Of a stretch of 64,000 nt of DNA, positions 26,241 to 34,656 are shown one piece after another. The stretch is from Bacteroidota bacterium (lineage in GTDB: Bacteria; Bacteroidota; Bacteroidia; B-17B0; Aurantibacillaceae): positions 1-64,000 of the forward strand of contig JAUXTT010000039.1 in the NCBI GenBank assembly GCA_030684395.1. Direction: 5' to 3'. The notes below the pieces were generated by a model. That model searched no databases. It had not been told where the DNA came from and saw only the letters and a list, made by a program, of their open reading frames with translations. A program made the position numbers and the translations under genes. The stretch's first letter is position 1, and every line of letters starts with the position of its first letter.

Positions 26241-26254
26241 ACGTATAAATACGT
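26241..26254. promoter_or_regulatory. Shared symmetric motif, site A (upstream of patatin 1)
   Basis: ACGTATAAATACGT, a perfect 6-bp inverted repeat around AA, within CAATACGTATAAATACGTG. Also readable as AATACGT twice with a 10-bp period. It is 145 bp before the patatin start. The same motif is at 37447 and 43871. Confidence 0.6.
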
Positions 26255-26339
26255 GCTTTTATGCCGGCATTGTATAGGCAACTTTGACCTCGTTTTACTA
26301 TGCTGGTTTCGGTAATTATGCCTCAATCATTCTTTAAAC

Positions 26340-27233
26340 CTAAACAGTGGGAGTTGCCGGTGTATAATTCCAGAATTGACTTTGGCTTCCTGCAAAAGAA
26401 ATAAAATTACCCGTTGCCTGTGCTATTAAATTCCATTGATTAATAGCTGCTTCAATATTCAATGATTCCAAAAATGAATTTGTTACATCTGCAGGTGTGC
26501 AAGTCGCTGAACTAAGATTACTCTTGATCGTATCCCATGTACCGATAACAGTTTCTGTGGCACCCTCAAAAGCTGAAAATGCGGCTGGTGTAACTTCCGT
26601 AATTTTCATGAGTGGAATCAGAAAATTATTTATCGTTAGAAAACTTTCAAAAGCCTGGTGAGCACTCAGGAAGTTTTGGAGATCTGCGAATATCACATCG
26701 GTGGCCGTGATTAACGCATTAGTTGATTGAGACAGTGTATTGATTGTACTTACGGTTGTTTGTTGTAAAGCGGGGGAAATTGCTCCCCCGCTGTTATTGA
26801 TTTGTTGGTTCAGCTGACTAAAGTTATTTGCAGACCCGGTAGCATACGTTTGTATTTGCGTTGCCAGATTAATGAGTGAATTGAAAGTTGAATTACTCCA
26901 CGTTTGGCATACCGGTAAAATTGTAGGCAAATTGGTATCAATAACCCAGCTACTCCAATAGTAGGTTTGTCCGTTGGGTGCTGGAAGATTATTTGGGTTG
27001 TTTGCAAAAATTCCAATTAACAGATTAGCCGGATTGTAAGATTCATTTTCTCCACTGAGATTCTGAAGTAACTCATAGATGTTATTATCCGGCCAGGGGA
27101 TAGTAAAATTTCCACCTGATGTATTTGCTAATTTATTGAGGTATAATATAAAACCAACCCTGGTGTTTATCAGCTTCCATGTTTCCGGTTGTATGGTATA
27201 CAATTGCGCTATTGACGTGTTTGTGAGATTCAT
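26340..27233 (-). CDS. Predicted alpha-pore-forming-toxin-like component, soluble type (297 aa)
   Basis: 297 aa, no signal peptide, mostly predicted helix. It shares blocks with the next two smaller proteins: N-terminal TWKLINTRVGFILYLNKL (18-35), FNSLINLATQIQTYATGSA (117-135), and C-terminal FLESLNIEAAINQWNLIAQ (254-272). Aligned positions in the 375-aa protein at 30514 are FPSIVNLAGDIANYGNSIG and FLENLNYAALTNDWQTLAQ. It lacks a strong hydrophobic hairpin, so it could be the soluble partner of a multi-component toxin. Fourth gene of the minus-strand operon, 37 bp after its closer paralogue at 27271. It carries an insertion at 40-105 absent from that paralogue. The toxin role is inferred from architecture. 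Confidence 0.6.
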   Translation of the reverse strand: MNLTNTSIAQLYTIQPETWKLINTRVGFILYLNKLANTSGGNFTIPWPDNNIYELLQNLSGENESYNPANLLIGIFANNPNNLPAPNGQTYYWSSWVIDTNLPTILPVCQTWSNSTFNSLINLATQIQTYATGSANNFSQLNQQINNSGGAISPALQQTTVSTINTLSQSTNALITATDVIFADLQNFLSAHQAFESFLTINNFLIPLMKITEVTPAAFSAFEGATETVIGTWDTIKSNLSSATCTPADVTNSFLESLNIEAAINQWNLIAQATGNFISFAGSQSQFWNYTPATPTV

Positions 27234-27270
27234 AACAATGCTTGAATAATAAATTGTTTTTAAATGATGG

Positions 27271-27978
27271 TTAGTTGCCCGGTGGATAAGTGAAGTATTG
27301 GTTCAGGCCTCCTGCATAGTTAATAAAGGCTTGCGTAATTGTAGAAATTTCGGTCCACTGGTTTATTGCAACTTGAATATTGAGCGATTCTAAAAATGCC
27401 CGGTCAACTTCTGACGGAGTACAGTTAGGTGCTGAAAGTGCTTTAACAATTGTAATCCAATCGCCAACAACACCCTCAATTGTTGGATCAATAGCCGGCA
27501 TACCCAGTATAGGAACTATATCTGGTATTGGAAGTGTGAGTACGTAACTGTCAAATGTTTTATTAGTGCTTAAAAAAGTAAGCATACTTTGTGAAACAGG
27601 ATTGCACGAAGTTACTAACTCATTAGTTGACCGTGCCAATGAGTTCAGTGTACTTGTGGTTACTTCTTGTAAAGCGGGAGAAATTACTCCCCCGCTGTTA
27701 CTGATTTGTTGATTAAGTCCACTAAAGCTGCTTACGGCGTTGTTAGCATAGTTTTGTATTTGAGTAGCAAGGTTAATAATGGAATTGTAGGTAGTTGCGC
27801 TCCACTCCTCACAGGAATTTGAGAGACTTGCTTCGTACTGGTACGCATTCATGTCAAAACCACTTGTATTGCTGGGCGAAGCGAGGTGTAGAATAAATCC
27901 AACCCTTGAATTGATTCGCACCCAGGTTAGTTCCGGTACGGTGAATAATTGTACAATAGCTTTATTCGTGAGATTCAT
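27271..27978 (-). CDS. Predicted alpha-pore-forming-toxin-like component, soluble type (235 aa)
   Basis: 235 aa, paralogue of the 297-aa protein: both begin MNLTN, continue with W-x-x-I/L-N-S/T-RVGFIL, share INLATQIQ-x-YA, LNQQI-x-NSGG-x-ISPALQ and FLESLNI-x-AINQW. No signal peptide and no clear membrane helix. All-helical with Asn/Ser/Thr-rich composition. It sits 24 bp after the 829-aa protein gene. I read it as a second soluble component of the same system; it could also be an immunity or chaperone-like homologue. Confidence 0.6.
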   Translation of the reverse strand: MNLTNKAIVQLFTVPELTWVRINSRVGFILHLASPSNTSGFDMNAYQYEASLSNSCEEWSATTYNSIINLATQIQNYANNAVSSFSGLNQQISNSGGVISPALQEVTTSTLNSLARSTNELVTSCNPVSQSMLTFLSTNKTFDSYVLTLPIPDIVPILGMPAIDPTIEGVVGDWITIVKALSAPNCTPSEVDRAFLESLNIQVAINQWTEISTITQAFINYAGGLNQYFTYPPGN

Positions 27979-28002
27979 AATCAGTTTGATTTTTTAGTTA
28001 AT

Positions 28003-30492
28003 TTAGTTGGCAATGGCTGAACCTTGTATTTCCATAGTAATGCTGGTTACATTGCTCAGGTTTATTCCTGAACCTGTTGGCAGTGTAATTGTCCATTGAG
28101 AAAAAGGAGTAGGTTCAATAAAATCATTTTGCATGTTTGTTGGCATAGCCCCATCCATATTTACCGCTGCAGCCAGATTGCTGTTGTCAGCAAAAATCCA
28201 TGCCGGTTGAATAACATTGGCTTTATTGTTTACAGTGTATTCGAATTGGTAATGGTAACGTGCACTGCAGAATAACAAATCATTTCCGGTTGGGTCGACA
28301 TCGTTGTAATTACCTGAGGAAGTAACCATGAATTTGCAAGTGGTGCCGGAAGCAGGAGGATTTGCCGGATACAGATTCTGACCATCAAGCCATATTCTTA
28401 AACGTGTAAAACGTACACGCGATAATTCTTCAAAAGCCGGGTTGTCGGTATGTAACACCCATGTTGCAGTATTGTTGGTGGTATCAATTAATACATCGCT
28501 CATGTTTACACTTACCTGCAAAGAGGGAACGCTTTGTGGTGTTTTGTCGCTGAATGAAACTAACTGATTGTAATTGGCCAGGTCCATATCGATGAGGCTG
28601 TTGTAATCAGCCGTTAAGCTGTTCAGGTTGATCAAATCAACAGGGTTCGGATATGGTGTAAGTGCCCAGTAATAATAAGTAGCTTCATACGACTTCATGA
28701 GTGTATACAACAATATTTTGGTGTTCAGGAATTTTTTGTAAAACAGCTGTTGCAATTGCTCCATCTGGCTCTGATTGTTTTGCAGATTTTTTACCAGGGA
28801 GCTTATTTGCGAAGTGTTTTTATTACAGTAGTATACCTGTATGGCGGCACTCACTACTTTCTGGCAAGCGTTGTAACTTGCCAATTGAGCGGCAGCCAGC
28901 GCTTTACCATACACGATCTGTGCTTCCATGGAAGTTTTGTAATCTGTTGCGTATTCAATATCTGCAGTAACCAATGGAGCGATCTGTTGTTCGAATTGCG
29001 ATTTATAAACTTCCCATGCAGCTGTGGTGTTGATGGCATCTACTCCGCCAATGTTGTTCCATAATTGATTGGATGGATAGCTTGGAGGATTGCCTGCCGG
29101 GGAAAGGTTTTTTGTTGCATCATAAATCGAAGCTGCTAACCCGGCCATTTTACCAATCACTTCAGTTAATTGTTTTAGCTCTTTCATCGAATTAACCACC
29201 GACGAAGCACCCTTGGCAGCTTGAACCGCAGTTATAGCTCCCTCTGCTGCAGCTGGCGCGGTTTCTTCATTTCCTGTTGCCATGCCGGCAATGCCCACAC
29301 CAAACTCTACAAGTGCTTTCCCAATGGCGATAGCAGCTTCTATACTTTGTTTTTGTTTATAGTCAGGGATCCCGATCTTTATCATATTGTTTCCGTCGGT
29401 TACTACATTTATTTGTTGTAGCTGGAAATTAAGTAAAGCCTGGTTTTCTGCATTCAACGCACTCTGATATTCCTGCTGTGCCTGTGAAAACATTGCCTGG
29501 TAATTAGATTGCTCATTTGAATAAATACCCTGAAGAGCCTGCGCTGCTGCAATAAAATTAGCATCGGCCTGCGTTGCAGAAAACAGCGTTATGTAATTGG
29601 TGAGATTGTTGCTGAGTGTGCTGCTAACGTTGCTGATCAGGTTTTCATAAACAGTGGAGTTTACAAAAGGCACATAATGCCCGCCGTTTTGTTGCGCAAG
29701 TAATTCTGACTGAACAAGGGTACATAAACTTGAAGATTGAAATGCCAATTGCGTATAATGACTCGGGTGATAAGTAAATGACGCTACTGCCCATTGATTC
29801 ACCCAATTCAGTATGTCAAATGCTATCTCGGGTGAGCTGTCCGAACAAATTGCCCCACAAATAAAACTGTTATTCAGATAGGTATCCTGATCCTCGGTAA
29901 TGGTAACAATGGGTATACCGTTGTATAAATTAAGCGTGGTGGTTTGCGCTTTGCCTGTGGTGGTGTTCAGGTTAATGCCAATACCGGTAGCACATGCATT
30001 TCCACTTAAAGTTGCGTACGATGAGCCGTTTGAATTCACACCTATCTCACCATTTATTTGTGAGCTGAAGATCATTAATGAAGTGTCAGCATTGGATCCT
30101 GTGAAATCCATATTCACTGTGAAACCCGCTCCGTTTTCTATGTTAACGATACGCGCACAAACAACCAAAGCAGTATTGTTCAGTTCCCAGTTCACATCTG
30201 CATCTACTTCCAGTATGTCGGTGTAAATGGTGATAATATCATAATTTGTTTTGCTGCTGCTTTCCTGTGCAGCAAGCATATTCTGGATATCAGATAACCT
30301 GTAATAAACTCCGCGGAATACGGCATTTACACCATCGGTTGAAAAATTGGTTCCCTGTAAATTAGGAATGGTTCCGTTTTTTGTAAGTTGATTATAAAAG
30401 AACTGCCAACCCCCATCAGGGGTTGCAGTACTTTGTGTGGTAGGCGCAGCAACTGTATTAGGGGCCGGCAATGTGCTTGTTGAATTGCTCAT
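28003..30492 (-). CDS. Large predicted toxin-like protein with helical core and Tc-toxin-like C-terminus
   Basis: 829 aa, no signal peptide. Regions: Thr/Pro-rich start (1-28); a strand-rich domain (about 85-215; ITIYTDILEVDADVNWEL); a long helical part (about 280-610) with a weakly hydrophobic Ala/Gly-rich stretch (384-432; AAIAIGKALVEFGVGIAG) that could insert in membranes; a C-terminal beta domain (650-829) with VRFTRLRIWLDGQN and PFSQWTITLP then NLSNVTSITMEIQGSA. That last pattern resembles the final beta domain of Tc-toxin A subunits (PFE...W.LELP...ISDVILHIRYT). Second gene of the operon, 21 bp after the 375-aa toxin-like gene. Inference: receptor-binding or pore-forming component of a secreted or contact toxin. 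Confidence 0.55.
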   Translation of the reverse strand: MSNSTSTLPAPNTVAAPTTQSTATPDGGWQFFYNQLTKNGTIPNLQGTNFSTDGVNAVFRGVYYRLSDIQNMLAAQESSSKTNYDIITIYTDILEVDADVNWELNNTALVVCARIVNIENGAGFTVNMDFTGSNADTSLMIFSSQINGEIGVNSNGSSYATLSGNACATGIGINLNTTTGKAQTTTLNLYNGIPIVTITEDQDTYLNNSFICGAICSDSSPEIAFDILNWVNQWAVASFTYHPSHYTQLAFQSSSLCTLVQSELLAQQNGGHYVPFVNSTVYENLISNVSSTLSNNLTNYITLFSATQADANFIAAAQALQGIYSNEQSNYQAMFSQAQQEYQSALNAENQALLNFQLQQINVVTDGNNMIKIGIPDYKQKQSIEAAIAIGKALVEFGVGIAGMATGNEETAPAAAEGAITAVQAAKGASSVVNSMKELKQLTEVIGKMAGLAASIYDATKNLSPAGNPPSYPSNQLWNNIGGVDAINTTAAWEVYKSQFEQQIAPLVTADIEYATDYKTSMEAQIVYGKALAAAQLASYNACQKVVSAAIQVYYCNKNTSQISSLVKNLQNNQSQMEQLQQLFYKKFLNTKILLYTLMKSYEATYYYWALTPYPNPVDLINLNSLTADYNSLIDMDLANYNQLVSFSDKTPQSVPSLQVSVNMSDVLIDTTNNTATWVLHTDNPAFEELSRVRFTRLRIWLDGQNLYPANPPASGTTCKFMVTSSGNYNDVDPTGNDLLFCSARYHYQFEYTVNNKANVIQPAWIFADNSNLAAAVNMDGAMPTNMQNDFIEPTPFSQWTITLPTGSGINLSNVTSITMEIQGSAIAN

Positions 30493-30513
30493 GATAAATG
30501 ATTGATTAGTAAA

Positions 30514-31641
30514 TTATTGAACTGTTACAAAGGCGTTAGTTTGATAGGTAGTTGCTAATTGCGCCAATGTTTGCCAATCATTTGTCAATGCAGCGTAATT
30601 TAGATTTTCAAGGAAAGCTAAACCTGTATTAAAGTCGTTGTTCAGTACAGAGGTAATATTGGTAAGATCTGAACAGATCGTGCTCCAGTTTCCTTCCATT
30701 CCTTGTATAATGTTTAGTGCATCGCTTACTTTTCCGCTCAATGTTTGTGCCTGTGTAGTCGTGCTTTGCAGGGCATTCATTAAATTAGTGTCTGCTTGCT
30801 CTTCTGCAGTAAGTGTAGCAATAGTACTTTCAAGGCTATGAATGTCGTTAAGTGCTGCAGTTGCTTTTGAGCCATAAACACCGGCAACAATTGCTGATGC
30901 AATCATCCCTACCGGCCACATTACCCAGCAGTAGGTTGGGGTGGTAGCAGCGACCACTACATCATGATGGTATCGTTCCTGTGCCTTTGAAAGTTTAGCA
31001 TTATCACCAGACAACTTAGATATAAGATTCTTAACGGTGGTACTCTCCACTCCGTATTTATTGTTGTAATAACTGAACAAACCGTTGGTGCCGGTTAGTG
31101 TGTTTAGGTCGATTGTAAGGCCTGATGCCATAGTGCCCAGGTTGGTGCTTGCTGTGCTTGCATTTGTACTGAACCCCTGTGCTGTTTGTGAAAGCTGGTT
31201 AACAATGGCAATAATATTTTGCTGACACTGCTTTTGTTGGGCAGGTGTAGTAGCAGCTTGTAAAGCAGCAATTTCAGTTTGTAAGCCCTGGTAATAAGTG
31301 CCAATGGAATTACCGTAATTTGCAATATCACCTGCAAGATTCACAATTGAAGGGAAAAGTGTTCCTGTAAAAGTAGTACCTTGTGTTTGCATGGATACAT
31401 ACAGGTTAATGAGTTGCTGGAAATCGCTCATATCAGTTGGTGCACCCGTTCCCATTGTTGTTGCCAATGCGGTAAGAGTAGAAGGTAATTGAGCTACATT
31501 GTTAAAGAATGTTTGCAAACTTAGCCATTGGGTGCTGCTCATAGCAAAGGCCGGCCCTCCGGGAAATGCGGGTTGTGAAAAAGTTCCTGTTCCCAGGCTT
31601 GTTGCAGGAATGCTTGTTGATTTTGCAGTTGTTGAACTCAT
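30514..31641 (-). CDS. Predicted alpha-pore-forming toxin (ClyA/Hbl/Xax-like) with hydrophobic segment
   Basis: 375 aa, no signal peptide. Order: disordered Ser/Thr/Pro start (1-34), long helices (35-225), one hydrophobic segment (about 227-257; YCWVMWPVGMIASAIVAGVY), then a return coiled-coil helix (262-312; LNDIHSLESTIATLTAEEQ) and a final helix pair (GNWSTICSDLTNITSVLNN, then FLENLNYAALTNDWQTLAQ). A single hydrophobic hairpin between two long helices is the hallmark of ClyA-superfamily alpha-PFTs such as HblB, NheB, SmhB/AhlB and XaxA/YaxA. First gene of the four-gene operon. A 28-bp palindrome lies 173 bp upstream. Best candidate for the membrane-inserting subunit. Confidence 0.65.
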   Translation of the reverse strand: MSSTTAKSTSIPATSLGTGTFSQPAFPGGPAFAMSSTQWLSLQTFFNNVAQLPSTLTALATTMGTGAPTDMSDFQQLINLYVSMQTQGTTFTGTLFPSIVNLAGDIANYGNSIGTYYQGLQTEIAALQAATTPAQQKQCQQNIIAIVNQLSQTAQGFSTNASTASTNLGTMASGLTIDLNTLTGTNGLFSYYNNKYGVESTTVKNLISKLSGDNAKLSKAQERYHHDVVVAATTPTYCWVMWPVGMIASAIVAGVYGSKATAALNDIHSLESTIATLTAEEQADTNLMNALQSTTTQAQTLSGKVSDALNIIQGMEGNWSTICSDLTNITSVLNNDFNTGLAFLENLNYAALTNDWQTLAQLATTYQTNAFVTVQ

Positions 31642-31980
31642 GATGATTGTTTTTATTTCCTACTCATTAGGCTTTTCAGATACCGCCACCGTATTTTACC
31701 TGTTTGGTTCAGACCGTTTATTTGAGTGGGTTCTGGGCTCCACTTTGTTTGGTGATATAAGTTTTATATAACAAGACAAAGTAAGGTCAGTGATATCGGA
31801 AATTTCCAGATAGAAATATCTGTTTTTAAAAACAGGTATTTTTAGGAAGAAGGGTTTTTAAGGCAGAGGGGAAACGTGTTGATTGTTTGGAATTCAAAAG
31901 GTTAAGCGGAGTGAGTCATGTTATATTTGATATTTCAAAAAAATGATACCTTAGCAAGATAATTTTAAATACTACACATT
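31642..31980. promoter_or_regulatory. Divergent intergenic region with a 28-bp palindrome (toxin operon control region)
   Basis: 339 bp between the toxin operon (minus) and the 165-aa gene (plus). At 31814-31841 lies a palindrome with arms AAATATCTGTTTTT and AAAAACAGGTATTT (one mismatched pair), suited to a dimeric repressor or a hairpin. For the plus gene, TTG 31927-31929 and TACCTTAG 31947-31954 (17-nt spacer) are a weak promoter candidate. No short coding sequence is supportable. Confidence 0.5.
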
Positions 31981-32478
31981 ATGAGCAAACCAACAATGTC
32001 AACATCACAAGATGCGGATCAAAATTTCAGGATAGATAGTGATACAGCAAAATTGTATATTAGTAATTGGCAAGACACAACCAATGACTATTCTTTGGTT
32101 CCGAGTTCAGTTACACCAAGCGGATCGCAATTGCAACTTGATTCATTTGTATTCTCAATAGAAGATTTTACCCGCTTTGTAGATAGGGTTAATACATATA
32201 ATATTTCAAGTTCCAATAACCCTATTACAGGTGTGGTTTGTAAAATCGGGGTCAAGCCAACTCCTTTTAGCGATGGAACAAGGCCAAATGTACCTTGCCT
32301 CATTTTCGAACCACTCACAGCGTTTAAAACTACGGCTTATGAAAGTGTTTCAAAGGACAATGTAAATGCCGGAACTGATGTGGGAGATATTGCTGATGGA
32401 ACTAACCCGAATACAAATTCTGCCCGTTATGATTTTTCATTTCCTTGCCCTCCAACCTGCTCCCTTCCAACTAATTAA
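31981..32478 (+). CDS. Hypothetical protein (165 aa)
   Basis: 165 aa, not recognised. No signal peptide or membrane span. Starts MSKPTMSTSQDADQNF, then a mixed alpha/beta body (DTAKLYISNWQDTTNDYSLV; FVFSIEDFTRFVDRVNTYN; GVVCKIGVKPTPFSDG) and a Cys/Pro-containing end (FPCPPTCSLPTN). The Asn/Ser/Thr-rich style resembles the neighbouring toxin-like proteins. It is divergent from the toxin operon and shares its control region, so it may be a regulator, chaperone or immunity protein; nothing in the sequence proves this. Weak promoter upstream. Confidence 0.7.
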   Translation: MSKPTMSTSQDADQNFRIDSDTAKLYISNWQDTTNDYSLVPSSVTPSGSQLQLDSFVFSIEDFTRFVDRVNTYNISSSNNPITGVVCKIGVKPTPFSDGTRPNVPCLIFEPLTAFKTTAYESVSKDNVNAGTDVGDIADGTNPNTNSARYDFSFPCPPTCSLPTN

Positions 32479-32524
32479 TTGTTTTTATTTTTGAAGGATT
32501 TATAATGGAATATAGGAAGATAAG

Positions 32525-33175
32525 ATGTTGAACGAAATAATAGAATTATTTTTTAAGATTGCGCCCTGGATTATTTTTTTTCCGCTTATCCTATCTCTGA
32601 AAAATTTTCGCAAGTCTCCTTCAGAATTAAAAATTATTACTCAATATCTGATACTATCTGTAATCACACAGATAGTATCCTTTATTTTCTGGAAACGGAA
32701 TATTAATAATCTTCCGGTATTGCACATATATACGCTGTTGGAATTTGCCGTTCTGCTATGGTTTTATTACAAGATACTTAAGTCATTTATCCCCAAAATT
32801 TATTTTTATATACTGCTTATCGCATTTGTTGTTTTTGCTTTGACTGATACATTTTTGCTGGAAGGAGTTTATGTGTTTAATACATATTCGCGGTCAGTAG
32901 AAGGGTTTATTTTTATAGTGCTTTCCGTTTTTTGGTTTTTTAAAGTGTTTTTTGCAGAAGAAGAATCTTATCTTCCTTATCAAAAATCAATAAACTATAT
33001 CAGCGCCGGATTTTTTATTTACTTCTCAGGCTCAATTGTTCTGTTCTCATTCAGTAATTACATTAATCAGCTGGCACATTCAATGTTATTCAATATCTGG
33101 ACCTTACATACCTTGTTTTTAACAATCATGTATATATTACTTTTCAGAGGATTATGGCGCGTCAAAACGAAGTAG
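32525..33175 (+). CDS. Seven-transmembrane protein, likely sensor partner of the adjacent kinase
   Basis: 216 aa with about seven hydrophobic helices (near 12-27, 38-57, 67-87, 92-111, 125-143, 157-177 and 186-210) and no large soluble domain. The family is not recognised. Its last 22 bp overlap the start of the histidine kinase gene at 33154, which implies translational coupling; the kinase itself has only one membrane helix and no sensor domain. I infer that this protein is the membrane sensor for that kinase. Confidence 0.75.
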   Translation: MLNEIIELFFKIAPWIIFFPLILSLKNFRKSPSELKIITQYLILSVITQIVSFIFWKRNINNLPVLHIYTLLEFAVLLWFYYKILKSFIPKIYFYILLIAFVVFALTDTFLLEGVYVFNTYSRSVEGFIFIVLSVFWFFKVFFAEEESYLPYQKSINYISAGFFIYFSGSIVLFSFSNYINQLAHSMLFNIWTLHTLFLTIMYILLFRGLWRVKTK

Positions 33176-33954
33176 ATCTGTATGTTGGAATTGTTGTGAC
33201 CATGACATCCTTTGTTGTGATTGCAGGAAGTGTTATAGTACTTTTTGTTCGTTATCATAAAAAGATGATGAGAAAACAAAAGGAATTGCACCTCCTGGAA
33301 ACATTGCACAAAAAGGAATTGCTGGTAAACAGCATTCAATCTGCTGAATCGGAAAGAATGCGCATTGCAAAAGACATTCACGATGAAATCGGGAGCATCT
33401 TTTCAACTTTATCTCTTTCGGTTGGCCAGCTTACTATGGAAAATGGCCAGGTAAGCGAATATGTAGTTAGAAATAAAGGTCTTATTCAATCAGGGATAAA
33501 CAGCGTACGGAGAATTTCGCATGGTATTATACCATTTGAATTGGAATTATTGGGGCTTCATCAAACACTCGAAAATTATTTTGAATCCATTTCTTCCGTT
33601 TCAGAAATAGAAATAGAGTTTAATTGTTCTTCCGATCTTAAGTTATTGAACCAGGATGCTTCTTTAGCTCTATACAGGATTATGCAGGAATTATTCAGCA
33701 ACTGTTTAAAATATGCCGGTGCAAAAAATACCGTTGTGGATATTCATCAATCAGATTATGCAAATTCTCTTTTTGTTAATTATAGAGATGATGGTATTGG
33801 TTTTGATTTTGATGCAAAGCCCATAAAAAAAGGAATAGGTTTAAAGAACATAGAAAGCAGGGTTATTTCAATGGATGGAACGGTAGATTTTTATTCCAAA
33901 CCAGGTAATGGTTTTAATTGTAATATAATTTTTCCTATAGAAAAAGAGGCTTAA
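33154..33954 (+). CDS. Sensor histidine kinase, HisKA_3 (NarX/DegS-like) type
   Basis: 266 aa. One N-terminal TM helix (about 8-32), short coiled coil, then the HisKA_3 phosphoacceptor box ERMRIAKDIHDEIGSIFSTL (His near 75), and a HATPase_c domain with N box ALYRIMQELFSNCLKYA and G1 DDGIGFDF. It phosphorylates the response regulator encoded 1 bp downstream. Lacks a periplasmic sensor, so input probably comes from the overlapping seven-TM protein. Confidence 0.9.
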   Translation: MARQNEVDLYVGIVVTMTSFVVIAGSVIVLFVRYHKKMMRKQKELHLLETLHKKELLVNSIQSAESERMRIAKDIHDEIGSIFSTLSLSVGQLTMENGQVSEYVVRNKGLIQSGINSVRRISHGIIPFELELLGLHQTLENYFESISSVSEIEIEFNCSSDLKLLNQDASLALYRIMQELFSNCLKYAGAKNTVVDIHQSDYANSLFVNYRDDGIGFDFDAKPIKKGIGLKNIESRVISMDGTVDFYSKPGNGFNCNIIFPIEKEA

Positions 33955-33955
33955 C

Positions 33956-34609
33956 ATGATCAATATTGCAATAGCAGAAGACCAGTCGTTGTTTCGTAAA
34001 GGGATAGTTTCCCTTTTAAGTACAGTTCCGGATATTAATGTATGTTTTGAAGCTGAAAACGGAGAAGATTTTTTGCAGCAGTTAGCCGGTTATAAACAAG
34101 GTATTGATGTGGCTTTAATTGATATTAACATGCCTGTATTAAACGGAATAGACACCATGAAGAAAATCAGGGATCTATATCCGAAAATTAAAAACATTGT
34201 TCTTACTATACATGAAGAGGATAAATACATACATGCATTAATTGAAGCCGGGGCAAATGCCTATTTGGCTAAGAATACCGAGTTCGAGGAAGTTTTAAAA
34301 GCTATACATGCAGTTGTAAATACCGATTATTATTTCAACGACCAAACGGTTAAGGCAATGCATAATTATATGCAGAATAAAAAAAGTCAAAAAGCTGCCT
34401 TAAATGGGTTTGATATTACGAAGAGAGAAAAAGAAGTGTTAGAACTCATTTGCCGGGAATATACAAGCCAGGAAATTTCACAGAAACTATTTATCAGTGA
34501 AAGCACTGTTAATGGTCACCGTAATAACCTGTTGCTGAAAATAGGATGTAAGAACACCGCAGGCATGGTTCTTTTTGCTATAAAAAATGGCCTGTATGTG
34601 TTTCAGTAA
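33956..34609 (+). CDS. NarL/FixJ-family response regulator
   Basis: 217 aa. Receiver domain 1-120 with AEDQ (8-11), phosphoacceptor Asp in ALIDINMPVLNG and Lys in AYLAKN; LuxR-type HTH at about 150-212 (TKREKEVLELICREYTSQEI, then FISESTVNGHRNNLLLKIG). Partner of the kinase at 33154 (1-bp gap). Candidate regulator of the flanking toxin and patatin genes. A hairpin 15 bp after the stop may end transcription. Confidence 0.93.
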   Translation: MINIAIAEDQSLFRKGIVSLLSTVPDINVCFEAENGEDFLQQLAGYKQGIDVALIDINMPVLNGIDTMKKIRDLYPKIKNIVLTIHEEDKYIHALIEAGANAYLAKNTEFEEVLKAIHAVVNTDYYFNDQTVKAMHNYMQNKKSQKAALNGFDITKREKEVLELICREYTSQEISQKLFISESTVNGHRNNLLLKIGCKNTAGMVLFAIKNGLYVFQ

Positions 34610-34624
34610 ATTTTTAGTAAAGTC

Positions 34625-34656
34625 AATTATGCAATAGAATTTTCTGTTGTATAATT
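34625..34656. terminator. Hairpin between convergent genes
   Basis: 15-bp stem starting AATTATGCAATAGAA and closing TTCTGTTGTATAATT, with two G-U pairs and a 2-nt loop. No strong U-run follows, so termination is likely but not certain. It lies between the NarL regulator (plus) and the DUF1456 gene (minus). Confidence 0.45.

Noticed and set aside
31499..31771. 90-codon plus-strand frame in the toxin control region
   Set aside because: Half of it is antisense to the 375-aa toxin-like gene and its hydrophobic run has no signal-peptide form or ribosome-binding site.
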